NCBI GenBank assembly: GCA_963682095.1
Contig: OY821757.1
Coordinates: forward strand, 53,131,020-53,195,019
Direction: 5' to 3'
DNA: 64,000 bases
Origin: Potentilla sterilis
Lineage: Eukaryota > Streptophyta > Magnoliopsida > Rosales > Rosaceae
In this document: in pieces, positions 11,821-23,461 of the stretch
Layout: every line of letters starts with the position of its first letter
How positions within the stretch are numbered: the first letter of the stretch is position 1
Made by a program: the position numbers and the translations under genes
Notes under the pieces: model-generated
What the model saw: only the letters and a program-made list of their open reading frames with translations
What the model was told of the DNA's origin: nothing
The model's database searches: none

Positions 11821-12439
11821 CTCGAATGCAGGCAGAAACCAAATATGTTGACCCACCAAGTCCACCACCAAAGCAGAGCAAAAGTCTTCTCGACGATCAT
11901 CTGTTTCTCTCTCAAGACTCAAGAGTAAAGTCTCTCACCACTTTGCTTCTGTTCTTGATCTCCTTAAACCGCGTCGATCTGATCCCAACTTCAAATTCAG
12001 ACGAAAGCCCAGGTAAAGCTCGGACTCGTTTTTATATGTTGCTGTGTTTCTGTTCTGTGTTTCAACGTCAACTTTTGTCTTTCTGGTCGTCTTTTTCTCT
12101 GGTTAGTAATTCTGCAGCTCTGCTCATGACTTATTGTAAGATTAGCGCAATTTATTCTGAAATTTTTCGAACATAATTGCATTTAGGCACTCATTACTTT
12201 TGATCTGGAAAGATGTGTATTGAAACCAAACCTCCTAATGATTGCTGCTTGACTAGCAATATTTATTGTAGCAGATTAACTAGGAAACCATTCATCTAGG
12301 AAAAACCAAGAAACGCAAATGCATTTATTCCGAGATAGTTGATTCAAAGCCTTGAAATTGTGATAAGTGCTTCTTGGGTTACTCATATATATAGTTCTTG
12401 GACAGGTAATCTGCCAGGAAAGTAGTTTTCTTCAGGGAA

Positions 12440-15400
12440 ATGAGCATACAAAGAACCTCTACATCTTCTCCCACTTTAACTCCACGGTGGAAATATGATG
12501 TTTTTCTGAGCTTTAGAGGCGAGGACACTCGCAAGGCTTTTACAGACAACTTATACACTGAATTGGAGCATGAAGGAATCAAAACTTTTAGGGATGATCC
12601 CGAACTTCAGAAAGGGGAAGCTATTGCTCCAGGTCTTTTTGCTGCAATTGAGGAATCGAGATTTGCTGTCATTGTCCTCTCACAAAACTATGCATCATCT
12701 ACGTGGTGCTTGAATGAACTTGTGAAAATTCTGAAATGCATGAATGCAAAAGGAAGGGTGTTGCCAGTTTTTTATAATGTTGATCCCTCTGATGTACGGA
12801 AGCAAACAGGAAGTTTTGAAGAAGCTTTTGCTAATCATGAAGAAAGGTTTGCTGATGACAGAGAGATAGTGCAGAGGTGGAGATCTGCTTTAACTGAAGT
12901 GGCAAGTTTCTCTGGGTGGAATTCTAAAGATTGGTATGCATATATTTTTTTTTGCTTTCTGCCTCTTCCATTGCACTAATTTATAATAGTTAAGTTATTC
13001 GATCTTCATAATGCTATGAGAAAATAGTATAGGCAGAAAATCATCAATTCAGCCTAATGAGGCTTTTTAAATGTCATTACAACAATATAAGAGAAAGCAA
13101 GTCCAATGTAGATACATTTTCATAAACTAAATCTCCACATCAATAACCTGATAAGTTTTGTCTATTCTGTGTTATAGGTATGAAAGAAAGCTCATTAGAG
13201 CTATTGTTGAAGATATACTGAAAAAATTGCAACCGGCAGCATTCAGTAATGCAAAAAATCTAGTTGGAATGGACTCAAGATTGCAGTCAGTCTTTTTGCA
13301 TTTAAGTGTAGGGGTGGATGACGTCCGTTTCATTGGGATATGGGGAATGGGGGGGATTGGTAAGACAACTATGGTAAGAGCGGTGTGTGAGAGAATCTCT
13401 CGTCAATTTGAATTTACTTTCCTCCTTACGAATGTCAGAGAGACTGTTGAAAAAGGTGGTCTACTTAATTTGCAAAAGCAACTTCTCTCTGGGATGTTTA
13501 ATCACATATATGACCTTCATGAAGGAGCCACAGCATTAAAGAGCTGGTTAGGTCGCAAAAAAGTTCTTCTCATTCTTGATGATGTGAATAAGTCAAACCA
13601 GTTAGAATATTTGGCAGGAAACCCAGACTGGTTTGGTTCCGGAAGTAGAATTCTTATCACAACTAGAAATGAGCATTTGTTAATTCAACATGAAGTCACG
13701 AGAAGATTGAAGGCTGAAGAACTAAATGATGATGATTCTCTTCAACTGTTTAGCATGAAAGCATTCAAGAAAGATTACCCTGAAGAAGATTTTCTTAGTT
13801 TGTCAAAATCTGTTGTAAGTTATGTAAAAGGTCTTCCTTTAGCTCTTGAAGTACTGGGTTCTTTTTTGTATGGAAGAGATCTCAGTGAGTGGACTAGTGC
13901 ACTGAGTCAATTGGGAAGAGTTTGGAACTCGGACATATTTGACGTGCTCAAAATAAGTTACACTGATCTAGATTTTGATGGGAAGAAAATATTCTTAGAC
14001 ATTGCATGTTTCTTTAATGGACAAGACAAAGATCGAGTGACTGAAGTACTAAATTGTTGTGATGTTGCTGCTGTTATCGGAATAAAAGTCCTCATGGAGA
14101 GATCTCTGGTGACTCTTTCAGATGGAAGACTTTGGATGCACGATTTGCTCAGAGAAATGGGTCACCGAATTGTTCAAGGTGACCCTCCTAATGAGCTGGG
14201 CAGGCGTAGTAGGTTGTGGCTTTTTGAAGATGTCAAACATGTCTTGACCCACAATACTGTAAGAGATTTAGTACAAGAAGAATTTTTACTCTTAATTTCT
14301 AGTAGTTTATATGACAAAGTCGGTCAGTGTACTAACTATCTACTTTTTTTGGTCTGATGAAATTGGGTTATAGGGAACTGAAGCAATAGAAGGCATATTT
14401 GTGGACTCAACTGAGTCAAAAGTAAAGATGGACGTGACTCCAAAAGCATTTTCAGTGATGCACAAATTGAGATACCTGAAGATTAAGAATGCGAACTTAC
14501 CTAAAGGGCTTGAATATCTTCCCAATAGTTTACGGATTCTTGATTGGATGAAGTGTCCCTTAAAATCTCTGCCAGCACATTTCAACCCTCAGCAGCTATT
14601 TGAACTTACCTTATGTCATAGTTGCCTAAAACATGTTCAAATAGGAATAGAGGTATATGATCATTACTGTATCATGCATTCTTTTATTTCTTAAAATATA
14701 CGTTGAATATATCATGAAAGCTGATATCTTCAATGGTTTTTACTTGACATGCAGCCTTTATACAATTTGAAAAGCATTAATCTGAGTCACTCTCAGAATC
14801 TAGTGAAGACTCCAAACTTGAAAGATACGCCATATCTTGAGATTCTGTGTCTCGAAGGTTGTATAAGATTGAATGAGCTTGACCCAGAAATCGAAGTGCT
14901 TGAAAGACTTTGTCTGCTGAACTTGAAAGATTGCAATAATCTTGTGCATTTTGCAGGCAGTGTAAGAGGCTTGAAATCTCTCAAAGTTCTTAATCTTTCT
15001 AGTTGTTCAAAGATTAACAAACTACCGAATGACATGGGTAATTTGGAGAGTTTGGAGGAGCTTTATCTGAATGGCACAAGCATAAAAGAAGTACCTATGT
15101 CTACTGGAAGACTTGAAAGACTTTCTCTGCTGAATTTGAAAGACTGCCAGAATCTTGTGCGTCTTCCAAGCAATATAGGTGGCTTAAAATCACTCAAAGA
15201 TCTCAATCTTTCTGGTTGCTCAAAGCTGGAAAAATTGCCAGATGAATTGGGTCATGTTGCCTGTTTGGAGAAGCTTGATATGAGTGGAAGTGGCATAACA
15301 GAAGTGCCCTCCTGTATTGGTCTTTTGAATAACCTCAAAGAATTGTCTTTTGCTGGCTGTAAAGCACAGTCACTTCAATCATGGAATATGATGCTCAATC

Positions 15401-16350
15401 CTCTTCAGTTATTGCGAAAAAGAAGTCACATTCCGGCGGGACTGTCGTTGTCTTGTTTGTCCGGTTTGCGTTCATTGACTAGCCTGAATATAAGTGACTG
15501 CAATCTTTCTGAAGAAGCAATGCCCAGTGATTTTGGATGCTTAGCCTCATTAAAAGAGTTATATTTGAGGAATAATCAATTCGTCAGACTACCCGAAAGC
15601 ATTGGCCGACTCTCTCGACTTACATATCTTTTCTTGGATGGGTGCCGCAAGCTTCAGATATTACCAGAGCTTCCATATGATGTATTTATATACGCTAGCA
15701 ACTGCATGTCATTAGATACATTGGGCAATCAAATAGGACAAAGCAGCAATTCGGTGGCAGGAGGAAGATTTACCAACTGTTTCAAAATGGTGGAGAATGA
15801 AAGCTGTGAGAGTATAGCACTTCCATTGCTAGCACGCTACCTTGAGAGAAAAATATTTCTTCGTTCCCTAGGATATAATTTTTTCTGTTGTCCGGGAAAT
15901 GAAATAGGAGAGTGGTACAATCACCAAAGTGTGGGGTCTTCAATAACTCTAGAGCTGCATCCAGGTTGGTTGACTGACAAGTTTATGGGATTCGCCGTGT
16001 GTTTCGTTTTTAGACTCCTCAAACCACTCCCGCCTTTGGTTGAGTGGGCCATGGATTTCTCATTCAAGGCCAATGGAAATATTTTGGTTCCCATCTTGGG
16101 TTCAGGATTTGGGGGAGAGTGGGGTCAACCTGTGGGGGATCACATGTGCTTATACTATATAAAAAAGAAGTTAAAGTTGCAAGATATCTACTATCAACTT
16201 AAATTCTCACTTAAACCCTCCTCCTGGTGGAAGGGAGAATTCGATAAGAAAAATGTGCAAGTGAAGAAGTGTGGTGTCCGTTTGGTATATGAGCAAGATG
16301 TGGAAGAGCTTAGGCGAACATATTTATTGAAACAGAGCAATACCAAGTGA
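12440..16350 (+). CDS. TIR-NBS-LRR disease resistance protein, intact (TNL1)
   Basis: Four exons (12440-12933, 13178-14258, 14374-14652, 14755-16350) give 3450 nt and 1149 residues in one frame. The TIR domain (about residues 17-165) starts YDVFLSFRGEDTR. The NB-ARC domain has the P-loop GMGGIGKTT, kinase-2 KKVLLILDDVN, RNBS-B GSGSRILITTR, GLPLALEVLG and the MHD motif in LWMHDLLREMG. LRRs follow, then a post-LRR domain with NCFKMVENES and CPGNEIGEW typical of TNLs. The TIR domain is expected to be an NADase signalling to EDS1 once the LRR senses an effector; that is family knowledge. A non-coding leader exon ending at 12012 and an acceptor near 12405 are likely. Compared with TNL2 it lacks 15 bp between P-loop and kinase-2, in frame. 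It looks functional. Confidence 0.93.
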
Positions 16351-16699
16351 GGTCTTCAACTCGTACTCTCTGATCATGATGATGCAGCATCAAGCAGTGC
16401 AAGTCAGGCTCATCTAGAAAGAATGAAACTACTCCACCTTGACGGTGCAGGATCCAGTGGAAGCCCTTATACTCATGACCACAAACATGATTGATGTTAT
16501 CTTGTTCTGCCAAGTAAGCAATGTGAAGATGCTTGTGTACCAAACATAGATAACAATAAATAAATGTGTCTCTTCTATTAGTGAAGATGCTTATCTTAAA
16601 CTTTGGGTTCATATAGCAACATAAGTAATTAGCTAATTCTGACAATGTCTCATTAACCGAGTAGTGCTTAGTTAAGCATGTGTTTGCTTCGTGTTACAG

Positions 16700-18781
16700 G
16701 AAGGACGCCGTGTACATGTTATTGAAAGGGACTTGAGTGAACCAGACAGAATTGTTGGTGAGCTTTTGCAGCCTGGCGGTTATCTCAAATTGATTGAGTT
16801 GGGTCTTGAGGGTAAGTAATCACCTCATTTAGTTTAGAATGAACTGCGTACATCTTTGAAATTGAAGTTCAAACTGTTTGACTCTGTGCCCAATTCAAAA
16901 CCGGTGTGAGTGTGTGACTATAGCTGAAGCAGTTCAGCATTGTTTGATTCCATTACATTGCCATAGTTTCTGGGTCAAATGATTAATCAACAAATATATT
17001 TGTGGCTGCAGACTGTGCAAATGAGTCGATTGATGCTCAGAAAGTGTTTGGTTATGCTCTTTACAAAGATGGCAAGGATACAAAGCTGTCTTATCCCTTG
17101 GAGCAGTATAATTCAGATGTGGCTGGGAGAAGTTTCCACAATGGGCGTTTTATTCAAAGAATGCGTGAGAAAGCTGTCACTCTTTCAAAGTAATCCTCCG
17201 TTTCCTTCAAGTATATTACATGATATCTATTCTACGGATTCTTAATGTGATTACTGTGGTGGAATCTGTTTCAAGTTTCAATCTTTTACTCTTGTTTAAT
17301 GGAATTCCTTTGCAGTGTTAGATTGGAACAAGGATCAGTGACAACACTAATTGAGGAAAAGGGCATCATCAAAGGGGTGATTTACAAGAACAAGGCTGGA
17401 AAGGAGATGAGAACATATGCTCCTTTGACAATCGTGTGCGATGGATGCTTTTCCAATCTGCGAAAATCTCTTAGTGCTCCACAGGTAATGATGCAATTCT
17501 AAAATTGCAAGATCAAGCATTTGTTATGTATCAGACCCAATAAAAAGATGTTTTATTCCTCTTTCATCAGACCAACAAGGTTGTGTTGTTATTGCTGCAG
17601 GTTGAAAGTCCCTCTTGTTTTGTTGGTTTGGTTTTAGAAAACTGTGACCTTCCACACGCAAATCATGGACATGTGATTTTGGGAGACCCATCACCCATCC
17701 TGTTTTATCCTATTAGTTCGACTGAGGTTCGTTGCTTGGTCGACATACCTGGAACAAAAGTACCCTCAGTAGCTAATGGTGAAATGGCCAACTGTTTGAA
17801 GACTCTGGTGGCTCCTCAGGTATGCTCCTAGTTTACACATGATACACATCTGAACTGGATTAATTATGATGATCACTTTGTAATTCAGATTCCCCCCGAG
17901 CTCTACAATGCTTTTATGGCTGCTGTAAACAAGGGAAACATCAGATCCATGCAAAACAAAAGCATGGCTGTTAATCCTGTTCCAACTCCTGGTGCAATTC
18001 TATTGGGGGATTCGTTCAACATGAGGCATCCTTTAACCGGAGGAGGAATGACCGTGGCTCTTTCGGACATTGTTCTTCGCAGCAATCTTCTCAGACCCCT
18101 ACGTGATCGTAATGATGCACCTGCTTTGTGGAATTACCTCGAATCATTTTATACACTGCGTAAGGTAAAGCCCCCAATCAGATGATTCATAACTTAAAAC
18201 TTCTTTCAGAAAACTCCACCCCATGTCATTCTTAAAGGTTTTGTGCTTTGCTGATGTTGTGCTCCATTTCCATTGCAGCCTGTGTCATCCACTATAAACA
18301 CACTGGCAGGTGCTTTGTACAAGGTGTTTTGTGCATCGCCTGATCCAGCAAGACAGGAAATGCGTGAAGCATGTTTTGGATATTTGAGTCTTGGAGGAAT
18401 CTGTTCATATGGACCAGTATCTCTGCTCTCTGGCCTTAACCCTCGTTCTCTTCACTTGTTCCTCCATTTCTTTGCTGTTGCAATCTACGGCGTCGGGCGC
18501 TTAATGCTTCCATTCCCTTCACCACAACGCATGTGGCTTGGTTTTAGATTGATCTTGGTATGTTAACCATCTATACATACTGTTTTGTCATTACCACGCT
18601 TGTCAACAATTCGCATACACCTAATAGGCTAGCTACTTAAATGTTTCTGGTTTTTATTTTTCAGAGTGCATCAGGCATCATATTCCCCATTATAAAGGGC
18701 GAAGGAGTTAGACAGATGTTCTTTCCAGCAATGGTGCCAGCATTTTATAGATCACCACCTGTTCATTCATTGAAGAAATGA
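16700..18781 (+). pseudogene. SQE: Squalene epoxidase (squalene monooxygenase) lacking its first exon
   Basis: Seven exons, 16700-16811, 17012-17189, 17316-17484, 17601-17819, 17889-18164, 18279-18557 and 18665-18781, join to 1350 nt (449 residues) without a stop. The protein starts mid-fold at EGRRVHVIERDLSEPDRIVGE and runs through LLGDSFNMRHPLTGGGM, the second FAD-binding motif, to a C-terminal membrane-anchor region. Squalene epoxidase makes 2,3-oxidosqualene on the ER, the committed step to sterols and triterpenes. The expected first exon, with the N-terminal anchor and the GxGxxG dinucleotide motif (about 80 residues), is missing. Only the 3' flank of TNL1 lies upstream, and the join falls near 16676, inside the former intron 1. 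The clean remaining exons point to a recent loss. A first exon outside the window cannot be excluded but seems unlikely across a whole TNL gene. Confidence 0.82.
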
Positions 18782-18841
18782 GACGAGAATATTTGGACAC
18801 AGGAACTTAGTACCACGATTTTAAATATGATATACCAATTT

Positions 18842-19379
18842 GTACCGGTAACAGCGACACCACTAAACCGTCACTCCTCCTCTCCATGCATCAATAACCA
18901 AGGTTTGAAAAGAAAGACACCCAACCATAGATCGGATCTTACCGGTCTATCCGAGGCTGCCGATTACTGCATCGTTACCGACGACACCCCAGCGAGGTGG
19001 ACTTCGAACGTCGTCTTGAGGGTGGCGGCATGACCTCTTTGGCAGACTAGTGTGGTGGAATCAGTTAGGGTTAGGTCTGGGCTTAGGCCTGGGCCTAAGT
19101 CTTTTTCCCTTTCTTCTTTCGGTTTTTAAGTGTGAAGTTGGGCTTGTCTCAACAGTGAGTTGGGCTTTGTCCTAACTGTATATTGGGTTTGTCCTCACTC
19201 TATTTTTTGCTTTTTGTCTTTAGATTAATTTTAATTTCATCTCTTTAAATTAGGAGGTTAGCACCTAAGTGTGTGCCTATATCATGTTTTGTTAATGGGT
19301 GGTAGTTTCGATTATAGTTGGTCTATCTTATGTATCACTATGGTGTATGCACCATGAAGTCTTGTTCTATCCTGGAAAT
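18842..19379. repeat. Copy of a dispersed repeat with an internal inversion
   Basis: From about 18988 (GCGAGGTGGACTTC) to about 19360 it matches 29068-29248 plus 32508-32790 in direct orientation, including several GTTGGGCTTGTC-type phrases. The preceding about 145 bp (18844-18987) match the same element at about 28920-29065 in inverted orientation. So one copy has had its left part flipped. No coding capacity was recognised; it could be the non-coding part of a retroelement. Confidence 0.6.
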
Positions 19380-21030
19380 CTATGAAGCACGGAAGCGTGG
19401 ACTCAGCACGTTTCCCGCTTCAGAAGCGGGAGCAAAGCGGAAGCGCGTCGGAATCACTTAGAAGCGTCCGGAAGCGCGTTTCCAAAAAAAGGCGGGTTTG
19501 GAAGCTCGACGGAAGCGCGAGCTTCCTAATTGGAAGTGCAACAGTGGCTCGACGGAAGCGCGAGCTCCCAAATTGGTCATTCACTCATTCTTGGTTCCGT
19601 TCTAAGGAAGAGACTGAAGAGGAGATGGTTTTGAACCAAGCTTTGGTCAAGGAGAGACAAATTGTCACAGTGATCTGAAATTGGAGAGAAGAGAGAGAGA
19701 GAGATGAAAGATGTAGAAGATGATAAAGAAGAGAGTGATGCGAGATCCCAGTAGTATCGGTCTTTCTAATCTCGCAGTATTATTTCTTTTCATTAATGAG
19801 ATCAGATCTTTTGACCAAACAGAAAAAAGAGAGAGAAGAGAACTAGATAAGAGACGCTGAAGAAAGAAGATGGATTTTCTTTTGCTTTGCAGATTTGAAT
19901 AGGTTTTAGGATAATCTGTCCAATGTAGCTTCAACCCTTCAGATTGGTTGCATAATCTCAAATCTATAAATAACAAGAAAAACCCTAGCCTCCTCCTAAT
20001 TCTCTCTCTGAGGAGAACCAAAGAAGGGCGGCTCACATTCAATAAATCTCTTCTCGTCCGACGGCGCTCACGGCAGGCTTCCGGCCTCGCCTTTTTGGGT
20101 TTGCTGTCGGGCGAGGATGTCAAATCTAGGGTTCCAAAGGCTCTGTCGGGTGGGGTTTCTTCCATGAAGTTTTCATATTTGATTTGGCTGGGATAGGGTA
20201 CGATGGTGGGCGTGTGGATGAAGCCGGACAACCCTTCCTTTGATTTTTTTCTTGCTGCTCAGCTTGATATCATCTTGGCGGCATAAGTAATGCATGTCGA
20301 AGTCGTCGGTGGTGGTCGGATAGTTCGTACGGCGGCAGATGCAAAGTTTGGTGGTCTGGACCAAATCAATGACTGGCCTCATGGATTGGGCCTCCGAAGA
20401 CTACCTTTAGACATGCTATTTGGGCTAGGGTATTACTTTTAGTCCATATCTATGTTTTCGGTTATCTATTACTAATAATTCCTTGTATTAGGAACCAAAG
20501 CACTTTGAGTGTAGTCATCGAGTCTAGTGTCTCGGCCTATCTACTATGTAGTAGTTAATAGTCTATGGGCTCTCTGATGAGCGGGGAATCCGTCAAATGA
20601 TTGGACCTAATTCTATGTATCGTTGTGCTACTACCACAAACTCTTTATCTACCCCATATCGGCAGAGGGAGGATATGTAACGGTCCTTTTTGGCTTTTGA
20701 TATCAATATATTGGCCATGCCTTATTCAAAAAAAAAAAAAAAGGTTTTAGGATAAGCTGTTGTGGGATTAATAGTTATCCCATTTAATCTCGTTGTAAAT
20801 GGGGTTACGCAATTATATTATTAAAAGTATGTAAACTATTAATTTGTATCTCCTATCAAATAAAAAAATTTAAAAAATAAGTAATATTAATTTGTTTATA
20901 TATATATATATATATTAATTTATTGGACGCTTCTAAAATGTACCCGCTTCCAAATTTAAAAAAAAAAAACGTTTTCTCGTTTCCAAACGCTTCGCTTCCC
21001 CGTACCCACACCCGATTCCATGCAACGTAG
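19380..21030. mobile_element. Non-autonomous hAT-like element with GGAAGCG subterminal repeats
   Basis: The left end CTATGAAGCACGGAAGCG and the inverted right end CTACGTTGCATGGAATCG match at 13 of 18 positions. The 8 bp flanks CTGGAAAT (19372-19379) and CTGAAAAT (21031-21038) match at 7 of 8, as expected for the 8 bp duplication of hAT elements. GGAAGCG recurs at least five times within 190 bp of the left end, and its complement CGCTTCC recurs near the right end, like subterminal transposase-binding motifs. No transposase is present. A retroposon is nested inside (19920-20742). Confidence 0.55.
19920..20742 (+). mobile_element. Poly-A retroposon nested in the hAT-like element
   Basis: The insertion ends in a 15 bp A run (20728-20742) and is flanked by GGTTTTAGGATAATCTGT (19902-19919) and the same 18 bases with one mismatch (20743-20760). 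A long target duplication and poly-A tail are the hallmarks of LINE-mediated retrotransposition. The 823 bp contain no convincing reverse transcriptase or host gene, so it is a truncated LINE, a LINE-dependent non-autonomous element or a retroposed non-coding transcript. The 188-residue minus-strand frame here has no family features. Confidence 0.7.
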
Positions 21031-21038
21031 CTGAAAAT

Positions 21039-23461
21039 AGGTGACAGCAGGTGGATATGTAACGGTCACTCTTTAAATTTGTTTTATGATTGACTCACAT
21101 TATGGAGGCTAGGGATATGTGAATAGCAAACTAGCGTGTGTTAATAACACCACACCCTATTCAAAACCTAAAGAAGTAATATTGTTAGATTAACTACGAA
21201 AATACATCTTGTGCCGACTCCTAAGTTCATGTGCCAATAGACCAGTAAGTCTAAATTTGTGTTTACTTATCAAAAATGAGAATAAACCTAGGAAGTCATT
21301 TCCATTCTCCACTAAATTTGTGTTTACTAGAACTATCATAAAAATTTGAAATCATTCCTCTATTTTCAGTCCCCATGGGTAGTTAGTATTATTTTTCATT
21401 CATTGATATTCTTTTAATCAACTTCATTTCAATTTGGATTCCTTCTATTATATTTCTTTCAACAAATAAACAGTGCAATTGTAATCATCCTTTCTCTATC
21501 TCAATTCTCTCTGCGATATTTTCAATCCTATTCGAGTTTAGTAAACTCCTCACTAAAAATTCTTATCAAACAAGAATATCTTTATTAAACAATCTGATGC
21601 ATTATTGATGCTTTATCAAACAATCTGATGCTTGTGACTTCACAGAATAAACACGTTGTGACTTCTCACCCGTTGATTCATCTATCTCTTGTGCCTCTTT
21701 TTTCCTCGGCCATAAACGTTCTCTCTTTTCTTTTTTCCTTTGCCTTTCTTCCTTTTCCTCCAGACATCACTCATTCACTTACCTGAAGCTGTACTTAGCC
21801 TCAAGGACTCTGCGTGTTTCTCCATCTGCATCCCTGTAAGTTGAAACTTCTAATCTTCCACAACTCGATCTACTTGACCTCGATTAAACTATTTCCAAGT
21901 ATATGGGAGTTTGATTACTTAGTTAGATTGGGTGCTTGTGTTACTTTACTGCTCCCGGAGATTTTGGCTTCTGAACTTCTAGTATTTGAGGTAGGGGGAA
22001 TAAGAGATGCGTTTGCGTCAGCGTGTTGGTGGTGTTGTTGAGAAAGGATATGATTCTCTGTTGAAAACATATATCCATTCCAGCTCTAATCCTTTTACAC
22101 CAAACACTTGAAATATCCTTATCTAAATCAAAGACTGTCTAATCTGCCCTTCAGTAACTATGAATCACAATTACCTTTTGCCTGTCGGCGTGACATCGTC
22201 TGGCAGTGCAACTTCTCTGGAATGGTTTGATGCTTTCTCTTCTTTTCTGTGCAATTTTCTTATATGCTTCGGCTTTATTGATTCATAAGTGTAAGTTTTG
22301 GACCAAGCTTGTTTGATAAAGATATTCTATTTCGAGATCTGATCTCGGTTGAAAAACCTGGAAATTTGGTTTGGTTCTTCAGTAATCTATTAAGGTTGAT
22401 GACCTTACTTCAGTAGTACTGCAGCTGATTATGCTCGTCTGTTTTAGCTTTAACATCAATAACATGGAACTTCTCTCTGAGCATTTATAAGTGATGGTAA
22501 TTATTTAAATTGTGCTCAAGGAATACTGCATGATTGTATTGGTGTATTTTCTTTTACAAGACTTGCCAGTAAACTATCTATACATTATGAGTCTAAATTT
22601 ATGTTAAAGTCTTCTTTGGAATCTTTGACACCCCTGTCACCAAGTTCCTTATAGCACAGCATATTCAATTCTTATTCCTCTTCTACAAGAACTCGTTTTG
22701 CAGCAAAATACTCTCTTACTTGTATAGAGTTCTGAAACAAGATCTCATTTCACTTTTCATTGCTCACTTGGTCTCCATAGGATGGACTGGTTGAGATGCT
22801 TGTTAGACTGCTAGACTATGTTTCCTTGGTTGAGAGTTTATGTACTGCCATAGGATGTCCACAATTCCAGCGCTTTTAACACCACCGATATATTTGAAGC
22901 ATTAACCTGGAGTACTTTAAATGTTGGAAGCAAGCTGTACTTCTATGTCTATAAATGATTTAATGAAACTTCGTTAATCACCTTGAACTTCAGCCGTACT
23001 TCTTTAAGGAATTAGAATAAAAAAATACTTTACTTGAAGTATTCTTTTGGGAACTTTGTTAAAAGTTTTATTTGCGAATGAAGTCGTGATTGTATCTATA
23101 AGTATGGGTTTGAAAACTATTGCCTTTTGAAATCTCAGATTTGTTCTCTTTTCTTATATGTATGTGTGTGTGTGTGTGTGTTATGCGTTTGCAGCTTTTG
23201 CTAGTGTACGTTCTATGTTTCTAGTTCTTTAGACACCTGAGCAAGATAAAACAGAGGAATAAACAACCACTAAGATCAATCCAGCTAATGTTTGTTGCTT
23301 CCCTTGTTAACTAGGAAATAAAAATGCATGATCGGCATGATTGTTGACTCCAACCCTTGAAATTGTGTTAAAAGCTTCTCGAATTTACTCATATATATAT
23401 ATATATATATTAGTCTTTTGACAGGTAATCTGCTACAAGTAGGAAAGTAGGTTTCACCAGA
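21039..23461. other. Upstream region of the broken TNL2 gene
   Basis: No protein-coding frame is recognised. By analogy with TNL1, a leader exon may end near 21837 (CATCCCT before GTAAGT), with an acceptor near 23425. From about 23290 the sequence aligns with the leader intron of TNL1. A (TG)n run lies at about 23163-23181 and an (AT)n run at about 23393-23411. Confidence 0.35.

Noticed and set aside
19665..20231. 188-residue minus-strand frame
   Set aside because: It spans the border of the retroposon and the hAT-like element, is low in complexity and matches no family I know.
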